This document shows positions 59,603 through 64,000 of a DNA stretch of 64,000 nt, piece after piece. This stretch comes from Zingiber officinale (lineage: Eukaryota > Streptophyta > Magnoliopsida > Zingiberales > Zingiberaceae). A program made the position numbers and the translations under genes. The stretch covers positions 11,650,672-11,714,671 of the forward strand of contig NC_056001.1 of the NCBI RefSeq assembly GCF_018446385.1. The letters run 5' to 3'. Positions within the stretch are counted from its first letter, which is position 1; every line of letters begins with the position of its first letter. Below the pieces are notes generated by a model that had not been told where the DNA came from, searched no databases, and saw only the letters and a program-made list of their open reading frames with translations.

Positions 59603-60482
59603 TAATCCGTTAATAAAAATGGGCCCCAAAAAAGTTGGTCAAGTTAAGAAAGACCAGTTAACTTGTAAAGATAAATGTCAAACAGTTAAAGTCATGTGGT
59701 CGAACGGATTTGGAACTGCTAACCAAGCAAGGTTGACCGAGCGGGCCTCGTAACACCGGTTAGACGTGAAGGGCGGACCAGACCACCTGAGCGGCTGCCC
59801 TTTGCAACTTGTAGATGAGGTTTGAAGCTAAGTACTAATTTATCCGACCCACCACCCTATCTGATCGAACCTAGGGGATGATTGGACATATTGCGTCTCC
59901 TTGGCAAAATGAAGAGTCGAGTGAAGAATGAGTTATTGCAGCATTCTGTAAGATCGCTGGACATCTACCGGTCAAGTGATGACCGATCGACCTATAGTGA
60001 GACCCACATATCTGTCATATCGTACTCTTTTGGAAATTTGTGCTGTAAAGATAGAGAATATCCCACCGATAAATCACGCTTTAGAAGCTTTCAGCCTATC
60101 AAATCACAAAGATTTGTGCTTGTTTAAGGAAATGTGTCAAAAGTACTTTATCTGTCCTTTCTTAGGAGAAAGCTTCAAAAAACTTGTTAATTTTTGAGAT
60201 GCGTGCACAACGCAATAGTGACACTATAAAAGAGGTCTATATCTACATGCGAAGGTAGGCGATGCTTCATATTTACACAAGCTCTTAGCTACAGTCTACT
60301 TCCACTATTTTCTTCTCCCAAATAGATCATTGACTTGAGCGTTGGATGACCAATACTGGGGACTCCTACCTTGTCCCAACACTAACGCTTCTTGTGTTAT
60401 AGGATAGCGCGAAGTCTTCAAACAGTCAACAGTAGAGTCACGTCCCTTAGCTCACCACCTTCACCGATTTCGGACATGACCA
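59603..60482 (+). repeat. 5' LTR of element G (880 bp)
   Basis: Starts TAATCC (TGATCC in the partner) and ends GGACATGACCA. TATA box CACTATAAAAGAGG near 60223. Followed by the primer-binding-like gacattgtctgtgagaa. Confidence 0.85.
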
Positions 60483-60880
60483 TATTAATTGACATTGTCT
60501 GTGAGAATCTCACGTGCATCCGAGATGTGGAGATGGAGGACGCTGGATAGCTCACCACAATAACATTAACCCCAGAAGAGTTGGAAATGCTGATAAACGC
60601 TCGAGCTGCAAAGATGGTGCAATAAGAACAACAAGCAATAGCAGAGTGCTGAGCGTTGAAAGACCCGGCTATATTTGCGACCGACCATCAAGTTGAATAT
60701 GGGACCCAAGTGGAGGGTCCCATTGGGCATCAATCGAACCACCAGCCGATGGGCGCTTTCCAGCAAGGACCCATTTTACCGACCAGCTTGCCACCAGTGC
60801 CCAATGCACAGATCTCATATCACATAGCATTATTTAAAATGCCTTCAAATAAGCATGGCGCGCCTATGGTTACCACCTTC
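60483..60880 (+). pseudogene. gag: Element G leader and gag N-terminus
   Basis: Primer-binding region at about 60488-60510, then degraded gag start (MEDAG context, ARAAKMVQ-like words, then DHQVEYGTQVEGPIGHQSNHQPMGAFQQ). No core gag domain. Confidence 0.55.
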
Positions 60881-61158
60881 TAGGACCTAGGGTTACCACC
60901 CTCTAGGATTTTCCACCTACTTAACCGTAGCTAGGACTTTCCATCACCTAGGGTTACCGCCCCCTAGGACCAAGGGTCACCACCTCCTAGGGTTTTCCAC
61001 CTGCCTAGAATCTACTAAAACTTTTACCTAAGACTACTTAAGACTTTCCTACAAACTCAATCAACTTTCTTAGATCACAAGATAACTTAACTTTGGACCC
61101 TTTGACATAATCAAAACTCAGGTTCGATCATCTGGATCTGGTGCTTCTTGCACCAACA
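60881..61158 (-). repeat. Sirevirus-like LTR fragment in element G
   Basis: The minus strand starts TGTTGGTGCAAGAAGCACC at 61158, like the LTR start TGTTGGTGCAATTGCCACC at 12874. It also holds repeated ctagggttaccacc and ctaggattttccacc words (60880-61010). The other LTR end is missing. Confidence 0.6.
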
Positions 61159-61670
61159 GTTACCCCGCTGGACCAAGCAGCAGGACCATTTTCATATATC
61201 TCAATATCCTTCTGGGAGATAGTGTCTCTAACACAAGACATGGTCAACAGGCGGATCGTACGGTGGAAGCTTCTACTTTCTTGTCAGGGATATGCATGTC
61301 ATGTTAAGGTATGGTGTCAAAGATACTTTCCTGACAGGTCCCTTCATATGACATATTGGAGAACGTGCTCATGCCTCGAGGAGCGTGCATGTCACCCACT
61401 AGAGCTCTATATAAAGGGGGTCCATCACCGGCGGAGGTACGCGTCATTACTATTTGCGCTTACGTTATTGTTGCTCCACTTCCTTCTACACTTTTAGTGA
61501 CTAACTTGAGCATCAGAGGGCTAATGTCGGGGACCCTTTCCCTGGCTCGGCACTGACGTTACTTATTTTACAAAGCGGAGCGCGTTCTATAGTCATTCAC
61601 GTAGTAGCCTCATCCCGATCAGCTTTCCACCCTCCAATTTTCGAACAGGATCAAATACTAAGTGTCTAGT
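61159..61670 (+). repeat. Second, partial Tat LTR inside element G
   Basis: Begins in mid-LTR (ttaccccgctggaccaagc), runs through a TATA box (CTATATAAAGGGGG near 61409) to the LTR end (GAACAGGATCA near 61645). It is closer to the LTRs of elements B and C than to element G's own. Confidence 0.75.
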
Positions 61671-61715
61671 CAGTCGGACTTGCAGCCTCCTTTGGCTAGA
61701 CTTGGTGGAGATTTG

Positions 61716-62570
61716 TGATCCGGTGATAAAGATGGGCCCTCCAAAAAGCAGGTCAAAGTAGAAAAAATCAACTGACGTGGAGGTCAAAGTCATGTGTTCA
61801 AATAGACTTGGAATTGTTGACCAGGCAAGGTTGTCCGAGCGGGCCTCACTATGTCGGTCGAATGTCAAGGGCTAATCGGACCATCCAAGCAACTGCCCTT
61901 CACAACTTGTAGATAAGGTTTGAAACTAAGTACTAATTTACCCAGCCTACCTCCCTATCCGATCAAACATATTACGCCTCCTCAGCAAGATGAAGAGCCG
62001 AGTGAAGAACAAGTTGTTGCCAGCATTTTGTAAGGCTGAGCTGGCGATCTCCTGGTCGAGTGGTGGCCCGTTGGCCTATATTGGGAGCCACATACCTATT
62101 ATATCGTACTCTTTTGGAAGTTTGTGTTGTAAAGGACAAATAATATCCCACGGGCAAATCATACTTTAGAAGCTTTCAGCCTGTTAAATCATAGAGAATT
62201 GCACGATCGTTTAATGAAAGGTATCAAAAGCACTTTATGGTGTGTCCTTTCTTAGGAAAGCTTTGAAAAATGTGCTAATGCTTTGAAATGTGTGCACAAT
62301 ACAACAGTAACACTATAAAATGGGTCTCCATCTACAGGTGGAGGTAGGTGATACTTCATATTTACACACGCTCTTAGCTATAGTCTACTTCCACTATTTT
62401 CTTCTCCCAAATAAATTACTGACTTAAGTGTCAGAGAATCAACGCCGGAGACACCTTTCCTAGCGTAGCACTAACGCTCCTTGTGTTGCAAGATAGCACG
62501 GAGTCTTCATCAAGTCAACACCAAAGTCACGTCCATAGCTCATCGCCTTCACTGATTTTGGACAGAATCA
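61716..62570 (+). repeat. 3' LTR of element G (855 bp)
   Basis: Starts TGATCCGGTGAT after 'agacttggtggagatttg' (polypurine tract) and ends GGACAGAATCA. Similar throughout to 59603-60482. Confidence 0.87.
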
Positions 62571-64000
62571 ACGACCATATCAATAATCCTGTCTAGCACT
62601 TTCTCACGAATGAAATGATGCTCAAGTTCGATATGTTTCTTCCTCACATGGAAGCCAGGATTAGATGTAAACTTGATTGCACTCAGATTATCTCATAGGA
62701 ATGGGTTGATCAATGGGCATGTACAGATTCTCAAAGAGTCTACGAAGCCACATACACTCTTGAGCGACATGAGCTGAGGCTTTGTGCTCCCCTTTAGTCA
62801 TGGATAGAGATATTGACCCTTGCTTTTTGCTACACCACAATACACTTGTAACTCTAAGTAGAAATATAAAATCAGTAGTTGATCTCCGATCATCCAAGTC
62901 TCCACCAAAATCAGCATATGCAAATCCTTGCAAGGAAAACTCTACACCCTTTCATAAAATATGCCTATGTTAAGAGTAGAATTAACATACTTTAGATCTT
63001 CTTTGCCTCTTCAAAGTGTGGCTTCCTTAACTCTTGCATATATCGGCTGACCAGACCAATGAATAAAGTAATATCTGGCCTTGTTATTGTCAAATAAATA
63101 AGACTTCCCATAAGTGCACGAAAGGGACGAGGGTCGAACAAACACATCCTTCATCATGACAAAGTCTTGCACCCACATCAAGTGGTGTAGACCGCTTCTT
63201 CCCATCAATCAAACTAAACTTCTCAATGAGCCGTTTGGCATAGATGAACTGAAACATAAAAATTTCCTTATCCAAATTTTTAATTTGTAGCCCAAGAAAA
63301 TTACGGAGCTCCCCTAGTTTTTTCATATCAAAATGCACCAAAAGTTCTTCATGAAGGCGAGTGACTTCTGCATAATTGTTGTCTGTTAGAATTATATCGT
63401 CCACATACAACAGAATGACCACCATAAGTCCTTGATGTTTATTGATAAAGAGACTTGAATTCGCTTCAAAAGCTAGGTAATTGCATAATCTTAAATATTT
63501 TGTAATTTTTTCGTACCACGCACGTGGAACTTGCTTTAATTTGTAGTATTGGACCTTGTTTAATTTACACACAAAATCTGGATGATACTTGGAAACAAAT
63601 CCAAGCAATTGCTCCATATAAATATATCTATCAAACTCTCCATATAAGAAAGCATTTTTAACGTCCAACTACCACAATTTCCAACCAAGCCAAGCCACAA
63701 ATTCTAGAATGGTACATACGGAAGTCATCTTTGCCCCAGGGATAAATGTTTCTTCATAATCTTCCCCTTACTTTTTAGAGAAATCTCGAGCGACTAGCCT
63801 TGCTTTGAATTGATATATGCTCCAGTCATCCTTCCTTTTTATTCGAAAGACTCATTTATACAAAACCGGTTGCACTTTAGAAGGTTTCAGAACCAAGTCC
63901 CACGTCTGATTTTTCTATAGGGCATCAATTTCTTCCTTCATAGTAGCTTCACATTCTTTCACTCCTTTAGCTTCATCATAAGAAGAAGGTTCTTCATCAT
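62571..64000 (-). pseudogene. pol: Ty1/copia pol: RT and RNase H, running off the right edge
   Basis: On the minus strand from 64000: EECEATMKEEIDALQKNQTWDL-like RT start, then in the 63668-63090 frame MDVKNAFLYGEFDRYIYMEQ, VPRAWYEKITKYL, the catalytic LLYVDDIILT and IEKFSLIDGKKRSTPL. RNase H is in the 62933-62688 frame: YADFGGDLDDRRSTTDFIF, VLWCSKKQGSISLSMTKGEHKA and AQECMWLRRL, with HFIREKVLDRI near 62600. Several stops and frame changes. It continues at 59602 beyond element G. Confidence 0.9.

Larger units (their letters stand above)
59603..62570 (+). mobile_element. Element G: deleted Ty3/gypsy (Tat family), TSD ACGAC
   Basis: LTRs 59603-60482 and 61716-62570 in the same orientation, flanked by ACGAC at 59598-59602 and 62571-62575. 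The internal part is only 1.2 kb: gag start, a piece of Sirevirus-like LTR, a piece of another Tat LTR, and a polypurine-adjacent tract. Inserted in the RNase H of a copia element. Confidence 0.92.

Overview
The window is plant nuclear DNA made mostly of nested LTR retrotransposons, with three recognisable host genes, all on the minus strand. Their GC-rich, high-GC3 first exons and the mix of Tat-type Ty3/gypsy and Sirevirus-like Ty1/copia elements suggest a monocot with a large genome. Zingiberales would fit, but the species cannot be named from sequence alone. No bacterial or organellar features were seen.

Host genes: (1) a two-domain saposin-B protein (coding exons 17602-19549, five exons, one GC-AG intron, plus a 5' UTR intron reaching about 20482); (2) a patellin-6-like SEC14/GOLD protein (28969-30519, four exons); (3) a type-I pectin methylesterase with a PMEI pro-region. 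Its two exons (56803-57727 and 43224-43912) are separated by a 12.9 kb intron filled with retrotransposons.

Transposons, left to right: element A (1-7790), a Tat-type Ty3/gypsy on the minus strand with gag, PR, RT, RNase H, second RNase H and INT, a 65-bp minisatellite and an antisense ORF. It abuts a decayed Sirevirus-like copia (7791-14195) that carries a solo LTR with TSD CCTTC. Next come copia fragments in inverted arrangement (14270-16330), a solo LTR inside saposin intron 1, a deleted copia-type LTR element (21352-22957) and a 1.3 kb gypsy solo LTR with TSD TATAT inside an older DNA transposon (24805-26079). Element B (35660-42322, plus) is a Tat derivative that has lost RT, RNase H and INT but keeps the antisense ORF. 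Element C (44768-56287, minus) fills the pectinesterase intron, abuts an inverted LTR and carries a solo LTR in its integrase. Then follow two SINE-like retroposons with 18 and 21 bp TSDs, a foldback MITE, and element G (59603-62570, TSD ACGAC) inserted in the RNase H of a copia element that runs off the right edge.

The most interesting theme is the Tat family. Copies A, B and C all keep a minisatellite and an opposite-strand coiled-coil ORF at the same place between pol and the 3' LTR. In B and C that ORF has its own TATA box 168-169 bp before its ATG, and copy B kept it while losing pol.
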